A DNA stretch of 64,000 nucleotides from Pneumocystis sp. 'macacae' (taxonomy: Eukaryota; Ascomycota; Pneumocystomycetes; Pneumocystales; Pneumocystaceae). The translations under genes and the position numbers were made by a program. Every line of letters starts with the position of its first letter. Position 1 is the stretch's first letter. Shown one piece after another: positions 34,188 to 45,942 of the stretch. The notes under the pieces were generated by a model. The model had not been told where the DNA came from, did not search any database, and saw nothing but the letters and a program-made list of their open reading frames with translations. The stretch is from assembly GCA_018127085.1 (NCBI GenBank), contig CM030728.1, positions 372,001 to 436,000 on the forward strand. Reading direction: 5' to 3'.

Positions 34188-36443
34188 ATGCCATATCACC
34201 ATGTAGACTATATTCTAGTAGCAGAATTTGATATTGACCAAGGTCCTACAGTTTCTCAACAGTATCCACATACTATAGGCAGTGATACAAAGTATTATTT
34301 AAAGATAAAAAATAAAGAAAAATACTAATTTTTCAAGGCTTCTTGCAGAATTGATGCTTCCAGATCAAGCTCATATGAGAGCAGAGGACTGGACAATATT
34401 TTTCTTACATAAAGATACTAGCAAGTCAATTAAAGATGAAATTAATATCTACGAAAATTTAGAAGATACAGAAGAAAGTGAACCGAAATTAATGTATGTT
34501 TTGAATTTAGTGAATACAAAACATGATCCAGATGCCAAACGGTATATACTAATTAATTTAACTATTCCTATTTTTAAATACAAAAACTAGAGGCGCACTT
34601 GTAAAAGCAATGGCAATATGTACCAGGCATTCATTTTTGCATATTTATAAGGTCTATCTTATATATATCTTTAAGTATTATTTAATAGTATAAGCCAGTT
34701 TTGTTACTTGCTCTCGAAAAATATATTGAATATCCAAAAAAAACAACATTGGAGCAAATTTTTAACTCTGTAAATTCTATGGACTTAGAAATGATGCCTA
34801 AACTAAACATTTGGGAACGTATTATTCTTGGAAATAATGACTATAAAACTATGTATTATGAAAAGTTTCCAAGTAATTAAGATCTAAGCATATAAAAAAA
34901 TAGCAAATACTTCTAGATTCATTTTTGAAAGACTCAGTTAAACGAGATTGTCATGAATATGAAACGAGCATATTTTACCTTGGTGTACGAATACCTATTA
35001 AGATACCTTTAGATATCTTACCAGAAGTTGTTGGTGATGTAAGAAAGTACTTTTGTCAGAAAAAAAAATAATTGACGCACAGTTTTCTCTTATAAATTTG
35101 TTTCAAACATTCCCTCAATCGCTTACAAAATCATTCCCATTACATGCTCATCTTACTACTGTTGGTCCTCATACTCACCCAATTATTATTCTAATGAACG
35201 GCATGCTTACACAAAAGAGGATTGTATTCCTAGGACATGGTCAATCAGCAGGCGATGTTGCAAAATATGTATTAGCAGCATGTGCTATGGCTAGTGGTTT
35301 AGGGATACTACGAGGATTTTTGGAAAGAACATTCCCCTATACTGATCTGTCAAAAATAGACTATTTACTTACCATGTATTTGATATTTATAATAATCTTT
35401 ATTAATGTTTTTTTAGTCAAGGATATATAGCAGGTGTTACAAACCCAGCCTTTGAACATCATCCTGAATGGTGGGATATTCTTTGTAATATTGATTCTGG
35501 AAAAATAAAAATATCATCATATATATCTCCCGTAAATATACCAAGTCATTTAGAGAATTTTTTTTGTAATTATACAAATGAATATCAGCGAAATGATATG
35601 GACACAATATTTATAGACGAAGTATAAAATATCCTTTTATTATTTAAAATTACTAGCTTTCTAGATGCAACATATTATATCTTGTAAATATGGAGAGAAT
35701 TCTATACGATCTAGATGGAGGGATTGGATATTAAGATTTACTAGAATGGCATGTACATATGAAATCCTTGTTTATGGTTCTTCTCGATTATCCAATCCAA
35801 ATGCAAAAAACTTTATTATACCAGGAACAGGTTGGGTTTGGGAAGATGAAACACAAAAAATGCGTGATTTATATATGAATATGCCAAGATTCGAAGGATG
35901 GAGGAACACAAATTCTTACCAATATTATATAAAGGCAAATTATTAACGTTTTTAACATTTTAAATGACATTTACAGGATCGACTTACACTAAATAATATA
36001 CCAATCGAAAAAAAAATTTGCTTACAATATCAGTTAAATAGATTAAAAGTTCTACGAAATATATCTTATGAAGATGCAGAGGCTATATACATAACATTAA
36101 ACGATAATCTACGTACAACTGATGAATTAAGTCAAGTAAGAATCATTTTATCTAGATTCATATAAATTTAAAATTATTAAAGCTGCTTTGTTACCTTCCA
36201 CAACTACATGGTGGTTTAGCACCAATTGCATTTGGTTTATTTCATCCAAATCCAAAAGTTCAGTTTGCAATAGCGGAACTTTTAGAACGACTTGATTCAC
36301 ATATAGTAAGTTTAATATAATATTTATCATTCTCAATTTAGCATATATAGGCAGGTAGACATTTTATTAATGATTTAAATAGATTTCAGAAATTTGCATT
36401 TTCAAGAATTCTTTCTAAAAAATCAAAATTACAAAAAAAGTAA
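34188..36443 (+). CDS. AFI1: AFI1-like DENN-domain protein (Arf3 interactor)
   Basis: Fungal polarity factor whose N-terminal domain binds the small GTPase Arf3/Arf6. Eleven exons give 603 residues. Introns: 34292-34337, 34542-34590, 34652-34694, 34873-34916, 35039-35082, 35376-35416, 35622-35664, 35935-35976, 36136-36182 and 36306-36350. It begins [23 protein letters not shown] and [19 protein letters not shown], the Afi1 docking domain. DENN-type blocks follow: [39 protein letters not shown] and [19 protein letters not shown]. The intron at 35935 starts GC, not GT. The final exon ends in a basic tail (SKKSKLQKK). Other DENN families such as Avl9 share parts of this layout, but the N-terminal Afi1 block points here. 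Confidence 0.85.
35935..35976 (+). other. GC-AG intron in AFI1
   Basis: 42 bases beginning GCAAAT and ending TTACAG. Reading on past 35934 meets a stop within a few codons, and no GT occurs in time. Excision restores a frame with a total divisible by three. GC-AG is the commonest non-canonical intron class in fungi. Confidence 0.75.
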
Positions 36444-37212
36444 GAAAAAACATCAATATCATAATATTATGTCTGCTTATATATTTTATTTAAAAATATA
36501 CAAAAATATTAAGAAAATATTAGTATATTTAAAACAAATACCATTTATAAATAATTAAAATATTTTTCTATAATATTTATTAGATACTATTTTAAAATAT
36601 CCAATTTTTAATATATATAAATATATTTTAAATTAAAAAATCAATATAATTTAACAAATTTTCCAAAATTTAAAACAAAGATTTCATAAAACATTTTATA
36701 AATATCTTCAATTATATTATTGAAAATTATTTAAATTATCCAAATAAAAATTATATTATAATAATTATAATAATTTATGATATTTTATAAATATTAGATA
36801 AAATTGTAAAAGTATTATAAAAATCGTAAAAAATAAGTAAAACTTTCTTATTCTTATAATTCTAATCTTAATTTTTAACTGATTTCATTAAATTATATAA
36901 TCTTTTTAATCGAAAAACGCCTAAAATACGATTAGAAAATACATTTTAATCTATAAATATATTTTTTAAAAATATAAAATACTCATAATATCATTATTTA
37001 GAACATAAAAAGACATAATTATATAAATATTGCAAAATTTAGCTCTACAGTATTATTATCTAATAGTAGTTTTAGGTTAAAAATTAAGATAAATCAAAAA
37101 ATAAAACAAAGCATAAATCTTTAACACAAAAAAATCAACATATGAAACATTTTGAAAGAAGTATATATTCTTATTTAAATTTCCTTAATACTAAAAGCAT
37201 TCTATAGATAAT
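36444..37212. other. AT-rich intergenic stretch
   Basis: About 770 bases, nearly pure A and T with no sizeable open frame. It holds the AFI1 3' end and the ASCC1-like promoter. Nothing else seen. Confidence 0.55.
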
Positions 37213-38084
37213 ATGGAATTATCTCAAGACTTTGAAGAAACTTACTCTACACTACAATTTAATTATCAATTTAACACCGAACATGAAAAAAACTATTCAA
37301 ATACTATAAATTTTCGTAAAAATAAAAAAAAAAAGGTAATTTCTATTTTTATTATTTAAATCTCTAAATTTAATTAAGAATTATCCTTTTACACATTTTC
37401 TTGCTCTCCCATTAAGTTCAAAGTCCCTTGAAAAATCACTAGAAAACATAAAAGACTTTATTTCTGAAAAAATCCCTTTATCAATGTTCAGAGGGCATCT
37501 TCTTTCACATTTAACAATTTGCACTCTTCGTCTTCCTTCATATGGAAAAATAAAGGATGCTATTTCTCTTTTGCATACATTGAAAGACGAAATATTAAGC
37601 ATTTCAAACAATAAAAAAATTCACATAAGACTTAGAGGACTAGGTACTTTTCCTCAAGAACCCGCAAATTGTAGAGTAGTATATCTGAGACCTAGCATCC
37701 AAGAATCATCTCCAACTCTTTTTCCACTCTGCGGTAAATTACAAAAGATTTGAAATTCCATTTATAACTTGTAAAAGAATTTCTTATGAAAAAATTCACT
37801 GATGCAAAACTTAGTGATTCTGATCCTATAGTGGTATACTTATACTACTCGATATTACTAAACTGATAACACAGCTTCATTCAACCATTTTAAGTACACG
37901 TTATGAAAAAAACTATTCAAAAGAAAACAAATTAATTGATGCATCATTCTTAATAGAAAAATTCCCTCACAACTTTCTTTTTGGAGATGTCACAGTCAAT
38001 AAAATATGCATTTTCAAAATGGGTGCACGCGAAACACAAAAAGGACTAATGTATGAATGCATTGGCGAAATAAGCATACTATAA
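37213..38084 (+). CDS. ASCC1/AKAP7-like 2H phosphoesterase
   Basis: Looks like the 2H (LigT-like) phosphoesterase domain of activating signal cointegrator subunit ASCC1, an RNA-processing or alkylation-repair factor. Four exons give 247 residues. Introns: 37336-37378, 37734-37777 and 37834-37874. After a short polar N-terminus the domain begins YPFTHFLALPLSSKSLEKSL. The first HxT motif is HLTICTLRL. The second is LHSTILSTRYEKN, produced only when intron 37834-37874 is spliced. The end reads FLFGDVTVNKICIFKMGARE, as in ASCC1. No KH domain is visible, so either it is absent in this lineage or this is an AKAP7-type relative. It ends only 10 bases from the convergent Rrg8-like gene. Confidence 0.75.
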
Positions 38085-38094
38085 ATACATTATA

Positions 38095-39102
38095 TCACTT
38101 AGTATTCAAATATCCACTACACTGAATATAACTTCGAAATCTCCAAAGCCAAAAGATTGCATCTACAGTCTCTATTCCTAATGGAATAGCAATACTTTTT
38201 TTAGACACAAATATCCTCAACCACTTGTCTTCGTTATCGTCATCATCATTATCATATAATGCAGAAGCATTTATAACAGGTGCCTGAAACTCCTGGTTGA
38301 ATACATTTTTCAAATACCAAACCTTATCACTATCAAATTTATGTATAATACATCCAATTTTTTTATTCGAATCACCACTTTTTGTATCTGGAACAAAAAC
38401 ATCATTTACTAACTGAATATCTAAAAAATATTCTCGAATACTCTTTAATTCTATCATTATTTTTTTTCGAAATTGTCTTAAAACAAAGTCATCCATATCA
38501 CTTCTCCATATTGCATCTGAAGGCGCAAAATCAGAAAGTATACGCTTCCAAACACCTCTTCCTATAAATTTTAGACACTTTTTATTATTAACAATCCACC
38601 GGCTCTGAGCTATTTTCTTTATTACAGTATGTTTTAATCCATTTGGTAAAATCCATATTCTATTTGTTTGTGGATTTATACATGCCAAAAATCTTAACAA
38701 AAAAGCTAAACTGTTAATCACTAGGGAATTGTATGCAAATGATACCTGATGGAAGTCGTGCATCTGTTAATATATCTCTACGAATTGGGGATACAAGTGC
38801 TCGAGCTTTTACATTAATTAGCTATTTGGAAAGAACTATAACTCGAAAAAAACACCATATGGATTTTCTAAAAGCATCTTATCCCATTTATCACATCTAT
38901 TTTTTAATACTGAACTATGAAAATATTTTTTCTGAAATTTTATATTTTTACTTTTTAAGGACTTACTCATAATAAAAGCCTTTTGATAATCATTTAATTT
39001 CAATAATCTTAATTCAAACGCAAGCTTTTTAATACTTTTATACACTTCAAACTTAAAATATCTATTATAAGTATCAAAATAATTTAAATTTAATATTCTC
39101 AT
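38095..39102 (-). CDS. Mitochondrial Rrg8-like protein (required for respiratory growth)
   Basis: Three exons give 305 residues. Introns: 38706-38745 and 38806-38855. A segment CDKWDKMLLENPYARALVSP followed by IRRDILTDARLPSAFLLRF resembles the region of yeast Rrg8 around KWSDKRKK and YGRLLASPMR, by memory of that family. After that come IWILPNGLKHTVIKKIAQ and a C-terminal part with an acidic run (YDNDDDDNED). The N-terminus is rich in Lys, Tyr and Phe and could target mitochondria. Function in the family is tied to mitochondrial gene expression, but the mechanism is unknown. The gene model is well supported by splicing. The family call is moderate. It shares a 45-base promoter with the next gene. 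Confidence 0.6.
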
Positions 39103-39147
39103 AATTTTATCGTTTAAAATTCATCGATAAGCTAACTTTAAAAATTA
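39103..39147. promoter_or_regulatory. 45-base divergent intergenic region
   Basis: The Rrg8-like and flavin-reductase-like start codons face away from each other with only about 45 AT-rich bases between. Any promoter must overlap the transcribed regions or be shared. Confidence 0.6.
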
Positions 39148-39858
39148 ATGTCGTTTCAATTTTGGCGTAGAAATGTACAAAATTGTATTTTAATACTTAA
39201 TATTCATAATAAAAAATCATTAAATAAAGACAATAACCTCTTGTATATAAAAAGACATGGGTTTTACTTGGATTTTTATCGTTTTTTTAAATCAAAAACA
39301 TATTACTATCAAGAAACAAATTTTTCAAATATATCAAATTCAGAGGTCAGGAGCAATTATTTATGCTTAATGAGATGCGTTGTTCAGCCAGTTGTCATTA
39401 TTACAACAAATGATTTTAAAACTAATGGATTAGGTCGCGCTATAACCGTCTCATCATTTGCATCTATTTCTATCAATCCTACACCTATAGTTTCTTTTAG
39501 CATCAAATTTCCATCGCGAATGGTTTTTCTTCTTCAAAAGTCTAAAAAATTTGCTATACATATATTAAAATCACATCATGACCAAATAAAACTTGCACAA
39601 AATTATGCACAATCTAATTTTTTATCTAAAAAAGATAGTATGTCAAACATTTTAAAAAGTCATTATCGTTTATCCTTAAACGGACTTCCAACCTTAATAG
39701 GAACTCTTGGAATTCTTTATTGTAGTACAAAAAAGATAATAAAAATAGAAGATCATAAAATATGGTTTGCAACAGTTGAACATGTAGAAAATCAGGATAC
39801 ATTACACCAAATATCTTTATCATATTGTCAAGGTAACTTCAAAATAAATAAAGATTAG
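39148..39858 (+). CDS. Flavin-reductase-like FMN-binding split-barrel protein, probably mitochondrial
   Basis: Single-exon gene of 236 residues, unusual in this intron-dense window. The middle matches the flavin reductase-like domain: LMRCVVQPVVIITTNDFKTN, then GRAITVSSFASISINPTPIV and SFSIKFPSRMVFLLQKSKKF, later FAIHILKSHHDQIKLAQNYA. The N-terminal 60 residues are basic with aromatic residues and lack acidic ones at first, so a mitochondrial presequence is possible. Substrate is unknown. It is divergent from an Rrg8-like mitochondrial gene, which supports an organellar role by context only. Confidence 0.78.
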   Translation: MSFQFWRRNVQNCILILNIHNKKSLNKDNNLLYIKRHGFYLDFYRFFKSKTYYYQETNFSNISNSEVRSNYLCLMRCVVQPVVIITTNDFKTNGLGRAITVSSFASISINPTPIVSFSIKFPSRMVFLLQKSKKFAIHILKSHHDQIKLAQNYAQSNFLSKKDSMSNILKSHYRLSLNGLPTLIGTLGILYCSTKKIIKIEDHKIWFATVEHVENQDTLHQISLSYCQGNFKINKD

Positions 39859-40269
39859 ACCATTTATTTTTTATAAAAAATGAATCTAAAGATCGACAGT
39901 TTATTCAATAATATCATGATCTCCAAAATATTCCTAAAATAATCTATAAACAATAAAATTTTTGTGAGAATATGTATACAGTTTTAAAAGTATTTTTAAA
40001 AACTTAAAGCATTTAAACTTCGAAAAATTCTTAAAAATAAAATAATTTATAAAATTTCAAAATTATAATAACAATAATTTATCATTTCAATGACGAAATA
40101 TATTTATAAATGTTTTGGGAAATATTCATTTGCTTATTATTTTTTAATAAAATACTTTTTGTTTTTAAAATACTTTTGTTTTCAATGTGTCTAGAAACAA
40201 TTTTTACGAAATCTAAAAATTAAATATAAAAAACTATTTTTAAAAATTTACACATATATAAACATAAAA
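39859..40269. other. AT-rich spacer before bL31m
   Basis: About 410 bases of A and T runs between two plus-strand genes. It contains the 3' end of the flavin-reductase-like gene and the bL31m promoter. No motif stands out. Confidence 0.5.
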
Positions 40270-40575
40270 ATGAATATATTTAGACATATATATTTTAAAT
40301 ATAGAAAACCCTTGCAAATAAATAAATATGAAACAAGAAGTATTACTCAAAGAATAGCAAGGCCTCGAAAATTCCAACAGATGGTAGTATTATCAGATGG
40401 GAGTACCTTCACAATACCTACAACGTCTCCGAAACCCATTATTTGGATCACAAAGGATCAAAGAAATCATCCACTTTGGAATCCCGAGAAAAAAAGACAG
40501 ATTGATGAAAGCGATAATGAAGGCCGTCTTAAAAAGTTCAAGCAAAGATACGGAACAACTTACGATATCATGTAA
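40270..40575 (+). CDS. MRPL36: Mitochondrial large-subunit ribosomal protein bL31m
   Basis: Single-exon gene of 101 residues for a component of the mitochondrial large ribosomal subunit. Typical blocks are visible: RPRKFQQMVVLSDGSTFTI, then SPKPIIWITKDQRNHPLWNP, the hallmark DQRNHPLWNP, and a basic end GRLKKFKQRYG. The N-terminal 25 residues are Arg/Lys/Tyr rich and fit a presequence. Fungal relatives are known as MRPL36. Confidence 0.85.
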   Translation: MNIFRHIYFKYRKPLQINKYETRSITQRIARPRKFQQMVVLSDGSTFTIPTTSPKPIIWITKDQRNHPLWNPEKKRQIDESDNEGRLKKFKQRYGTTYDIM

Positions 40576-40736
40576 TGCATATCTCAATTTTATAATATAA
40601 ATTTTATAAAAACATATCTAAAAAATCCATAAATCCCATAACCAAAAATACTATATTAATGACATTTATAAGTAATAATTCATATTAAAAATTCATGTTA
40701 ATAAACAACAGTCAGTCACTATCAGGAATTCAATCA

Positions 40737-42763
40737 TCAAACGCCACCTTTTTTTTCCAGTTCAACTAAATACGTTTCCCACAATTCAATAAGCTAAAAA
40801 ATTAGAAATTTTTGATTGAAAATTACATAGAACTTACCTCTTTTTGTGCTTCTATTACTGATTCCAAAAATGTTTCTACACTTCCACGAAAATCATCTAT
40901 TTTTTGGATTTCAAATCTCTCGATTTCTTCTTTTAGAATACTACTTATACTATCAAAATCATTCTTCAACTGTTCACAACGCTTTTCAGCATCCGAAATC
41001 CCTGTAGATGATTCAGATAAATAATTTTGATTAAGTTTTGTTTGATTTTTCATTTTTTCTGATCGAGATTTAAACAAATTAGATTCAGCAGTTTGCCAAT
41101 TTAGATACGCTTTCTGTCTTAGAAAAAAGGCATGCTTAGCACTACCGATAAGTCTAATATATTCATCAACCATGCATCCAAGAATTAAAATATCATGTTG
41201 GGCTTGACGTTCATAAAACTCCTTTATTCTTACTTGAAGATCAGAAAAAGACACTAATGTAAGTGATAATGCTTTGTCCAACTCTACATTAGATAGATTT
41301 GATAAAGCCAGGCTCAAATCGCCTGTTGTTTGCGCAAGATCTAATGAAATAAGATAATAATACTAGCAAAAGTGTATACCTTTTTTTTGCTTAACAACAA
41401 CATCAATAGCTTTAGACATTCCTTTAAACTGAAGATCCAATAAGTCAAATATTTGCTTTTGCTTATTAAACCACTGAAAACATATCAACAAATAATATCC
41501 AATTTTCAACCTACATTATCTTGTTCTACAAATTTTCCACTAAATGTATTCTTTGTAAAAACTTCACCAATAGAGCTAATAAATCCCTTACTTTCATGTA
41601 CTGGTACCTTCTCTTTAACTTTAATCTAAAAAAAGTAAATATATTCAAACCAATAGTCACTAACAGAATATACATCTATTGTAAATGTGTCAGATTCTAA
41701 AAATATTTTAACATATGAATCATTCTGCAAAATCGGATGCGCAACTATTTTTCTAAGCATTCGTTCAAAAGCATTCCTTCTAAATTCAATAAAATTTTCC
41801 TGAAACCGACCTAAGAAAATAAACACATTTTTTTGTTAAAGACACTTTGTACCAACAGCTTGTTTTTCAGGAGGTGATGGAACAATAACACCTGGATTAT
41901 TTGAATGAAGAGAGTTATAAAGCCAAAGAAAATCACGATAGCGTCTATGTACAACATATTCAATGGGATTAGATATATTAGATATTACCTAAAAAGCAAA
42001 ATTAGTAAATATATTTATTATTTAAAAATAATATTACATACACAACTAGTTACTTTATATACAGTATGTGCAGACGCAATATCACCAATAATATGAGGAT
42101 CTCCTACCGAAACACTATATGTAGATCTATTATTTTTTTCACAAAACTTATGTAACGATGCTTCTATATTAAATGTATTATTTTTTAATAATTCAGATGA
42201 TTTTTCACTTTCTTTATCATCTAGACCAATATTTCTTAATTTTTTAGCTAAAGGAGAGATTTTGTTCAGAGAACCTAAACTGAAAAATGTATGAGTAGCA
42301 TCGTTTGAAACATCCAAATTCGTAGAACTAGCATCATCAAAATGTCCTAGTGGATCATAATCCAGCTCTACATTCTGCAAACATGATATAGGACTCCTTC
42401 CGCTATTATAACTACGAAAAGATGATACATTAAGTTGAAGTTTATTTGGAGTAAACCAAGATTTAACCGACTCATCTTGATTAGATTTATCATCATCTAA
42501 AAATATATTATAAATATTCTTATAAAAAATGAATATTCAAGCCAATTACCATACGGAGATGTCACTAGTTTTTCTATATTTTCTAATTTTTTCGGCAAAT
42601 TTTCTCCAAAAGAAACAGCATCAGCAAAAGGGTTTACATGTTCATCATCAAATGGCGATATTGAAAATCCAGCACTAACGCCTTCATCTTCATTTCTTTT
42701 ATGCATTTCGTTCATGATACTATCATATGCTAAGTCAAAATGCTCATCTGAAAAAGATGTCAT
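40737..42763 (-). CDS. VPS5: Sorting nexin VPS5-like (PX plus BAR), retromer
   Basis: Membrane-bending subunit of the retromer coat that recycles cargo from endosomes to Golgi. Eight exons give 568 residues. Introns: 40794-40837, 41341-41379, 41474-41514, 41626-41673, 41811-41852, 41989-42041 and 42497-42549. An acidic disordered N-terminus is followed by a PX domain (YSVSVGDPHIIGDIASAHTV, VVHRRYRDFLWLYNSL, IVPPSPEKQAVGRFQENFIE). A BAR domain of long helices follows, ending LIELWETYLVELEKKGGV. The ELWETYL end and the PX motif support Vps5/SNX1. The paired subunit Vps17 is the main alternative. An upstream ATG at 42857-42859 would add a hydrophobic stretch; I prefer 42763, which gives MTSFSDEHFD. 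Confidence 0.8.
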
Positions 42764-42953
42764 TAATAGATTTACCAAACTTTCGACAATCTTCAAAGAA
42801 AAATATATAACTGTAATAAATAACCAAAAGACTGATATGAAAAGAATATTTTTATACAAAAAGTAAACGAAGACTTATTAATTGAAAATAATATATTAAG
42901 TTGCTAAAAACATACAAAGATATAAATGATTTTCTAAAAAATAAAAGAATACA

Positions 42954-44295
42954 TTAAGCTCTTGATGGATATATCTCAATACCTCCTGTTGCACCAATAG
43001 CCTAAAACGCATATTAGAAAATAAACAAAAAAAGGAACAAAAAACCTTTTTAATGTCACCATAAATAGCAAATTGACCAGAAGTAAGAATTCCAACTATA
43101 TATATAAATAAGATAATATAAAAAAAAAAAATTACCCATCACAATACGAGCACCAAGGCCTGTAAACGATCCACGAATACCGAGTTCTTTTGCATGCTTA
43201 ATAAGGCGGGATGTAGTAGTTTCACCTGGTAATGCTTTAACCTTATTAATTTTTGAAACTAATTTAAATTAATCAAGACAAAAAAAATAGAAAAAAAAAC
43301 AAACGGAGAGTATCAGCAGGCTGAGAAATAACAGCAGCTATAAAATATAAGAAAAAATAAAAAAATGGATAAAACAAACCAGCAACACCAGCAGCCAGAC
43401 CAGAAACAATATTAATAGAAGTAGTAGTACCAGAAGAAAGCTTATTCTTAGGTATTGATATACAAGAACAAATCAATTCAGCAACACGTTCATAAACAAC
43501 AAATTTAGCCTATAAAGTAAATAATGTTTTTATTCATGTATAGAATATACCATAGTATATGGAATTTGTTTAAAAAGAATAGGTCCAAAGCCGCTATAAA
43601 ATGCAGAAATACCTTCATTCTTAAAGATTTTAACAAATCCAGGAACAAGGCCACTTGCAAACGTAGGTTGAGAAACAAGACGAATACGTGTTGCTTCAAG
43701 AGGACATAAAGCAACATCAGCAAAGAATTCAGCAATTGCAGACGATCCAAGATATATAGCTGTACGATTATTTGTAGCCGTTTCAATTCCCTGAATGGGT
43801 AAAAAAATGATTGGAAATTAAAAAAAAAGTATACAAAACAATCAATTGCACGTTGTTTCCAAAATTCATAACCACCAAATTTAAAGCCTCCCTGTAAAAA
43901 GTAACCAGCAAATGTAGGACCAAAACCAGTAAGAAGTGTTCCTATTCCTTCATTGCGAACAATATGCCGAAACCCACTAAACATATTTTTATAAATAGTA
44001 GGCTCAAGTTGAATCCGAGTCTTAACACTAGTAAAAATTTAAATTAATCACAAAAATCTAACCCGATCCAATACACATCAACAGGTGTAAGAGCTCCATG
44101 TGTTACAGCACAACATACGGCACCGGCAAAGGCATAACGAGCATAAAGATCAATACCTAAAACAACTTAGAAATATAATAATAATAATAAAACACAATTT
44201 TAAGGCCTCTATTCTGAAATCATCACTTAAGACTATATAATTTACTTACCTTGTGATTTTTGTATTAAAACATCTATTTCCTTTGATTTGGTCAT
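42954..44295 (-). CDS. MIR1: Mitochondrial phosphate carrier
   Basis: Inner-membrane carrier importing phosphate for ATP synthesis. Nine exons give 314 residues. Introns: 43002-43045, 43095-43134, 43259-43304, 43338-43379, 43510-43550, 43791-43834, 44028-44074 and 44157-44249 (93 nt). Three carrier repeats carry the PxD/E-x-x-K/R signatures: [30 protein letters not shown] and SQPADTLLSKINK. Phosphate-carrier specific segments include [37 protein letters not shown] and [18 protein letters not shown]. The start gives [12 protein letters not shown]. The long first intron is like that of HSP90. Confidence 0.92.
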
Positions 44296-45942
44296 TTCTT
44301 AATTATCCGGTAAATTTCTAACGGTCACTTAAGATAAAAAAATAACTTTTCAAATATATGTACTATATTATTTCTTTTTAACTCTATAATTACTAAATAT
44401 TTCTCATATTAATTAAACTTTAAAAATCATTTTATAATTATTAAAATTATTAAAAATATAATTCCAACTTATATAGGATATATCCTTTTCCTGTAAAAAT
44501 ATCATCTTAAATAAATATATACTATCTTTATATAAGATATATACTCTCTATTAACAATATAATATATATATGTTATGTATTTATTATAAAAAAATCTTGT
44601 TTACAACATTAAAAAAGTAAAATATATTTACATCTTAATATACACAACAAAAAAAATAGATACATTTTAAAAAAAATTAAGATATCTCCTTATGAAATAG
44701 TTTATAAAATGTAAAAATTTCTATAAATTTGTAATTTTTTTTAATAATTTAAAAATTTATCATATTTTAAAAAATCAAACATTAAAACATTTAAATAAAA
44801 AATAGTACCAAGATATTTTTAAACATAAATCAAAAAATAATCATCCAAAAGTCTCTAGCCTTTTCATTATATATAAACTTATAATATTAATTTCCTAATA
44901 TTCAAAATTTTAAAAATAATTTTCAATATATACACATTTTATCCTATAATTATTTAATAAAAACACATTAAATTACATCTTCTATATATAATATCGAAAA
45001 TATCTATTTATAATTGTTCTAAAGACTTAATTCATTATTTCAAATTAAACAATAACCTAACCCTAATCATTTATTATAATCAACTTACGAATGTTTTTAG
45101 AATCAGTCAGAATGCACGATATTTAATAAGCCGTCTTCATACATTTTTGTATCTATATATTCAAAATTGTATGTATTTATACGTGCATATAGAATATGGT
45201 ACATACTGGGCATTGGCCTCCATTTTCTTTTAAAGGCTGAAATCAGTTTTACCAACACTTTTTCCATATATTTTATCTTATATATATCCATCTATAATTT
45301 TTCCCATTCTTTTTAAATATTTAATCACATTAAGTCTCATTTTTTAAAATAAAATCAAATTTTATAACAAGTCCTTACAAGTTTTTATAATTTATATATA
45401 ACTATTTCTATGTTCAAATTAGCATTCAATTTTTACCTAATAACTGAAAGTCTATATATTTACATCAATATAAATATATTTAATCAATATATCTAAATAC
45501 TTAAGGAAGTTCATTTTAAATATATACTTTTGCATAAAAACATTCATATCATTTTAATTATTGGTTTATAATTTTAAATAAAAACTTTTCCAAAATATAT
45601 ATTAAAAATAACTACTAAAAAAATAATGTTCATAACAAATATAATACCCTCAAATGTACATTAAATGTTTCCGTAAATATTATTTTGCTTAATATCATTA
45701 AAATAAAAATTTTTCAATAAAAAAAATTAAATACTTTACATAACATTAATCAAAACAAATATTCAAACCTAGAGAATCTTATAAAAATGCGTATAACTAA
45801 ACAATATCCAAAGTCTATAAAATTATCTAAACAAAAATACTCTACCTAATAATTTCTGTAAAAATCATTAATACCAAAACAATAATTAACCAATTAAAAA
45901 AACATAATATAAAAATCATTCAATTCTAATCCCATGACATTC
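44296..45942. other. Large AT-rich gap, possibly with a short gene near 45.06-45.30 kb
   Basis: The longest gap in the window, about 1.65 kb. Most of it is A/T runs. Around 45055-45300 the composition is more mixed and a telobox-like CCTAACCCTAATC sits at 45056-45068. Short frames can be spliced there, but I could not settle a model or a family. The remainder shows nothing. Confidence 0.5.

Noticed and set aside
38382..38972. Plus-strand frames over the Rrg8-like gene
   Set aside because: They overlap well-spliced minus-strand exons and show no recognisable domain.
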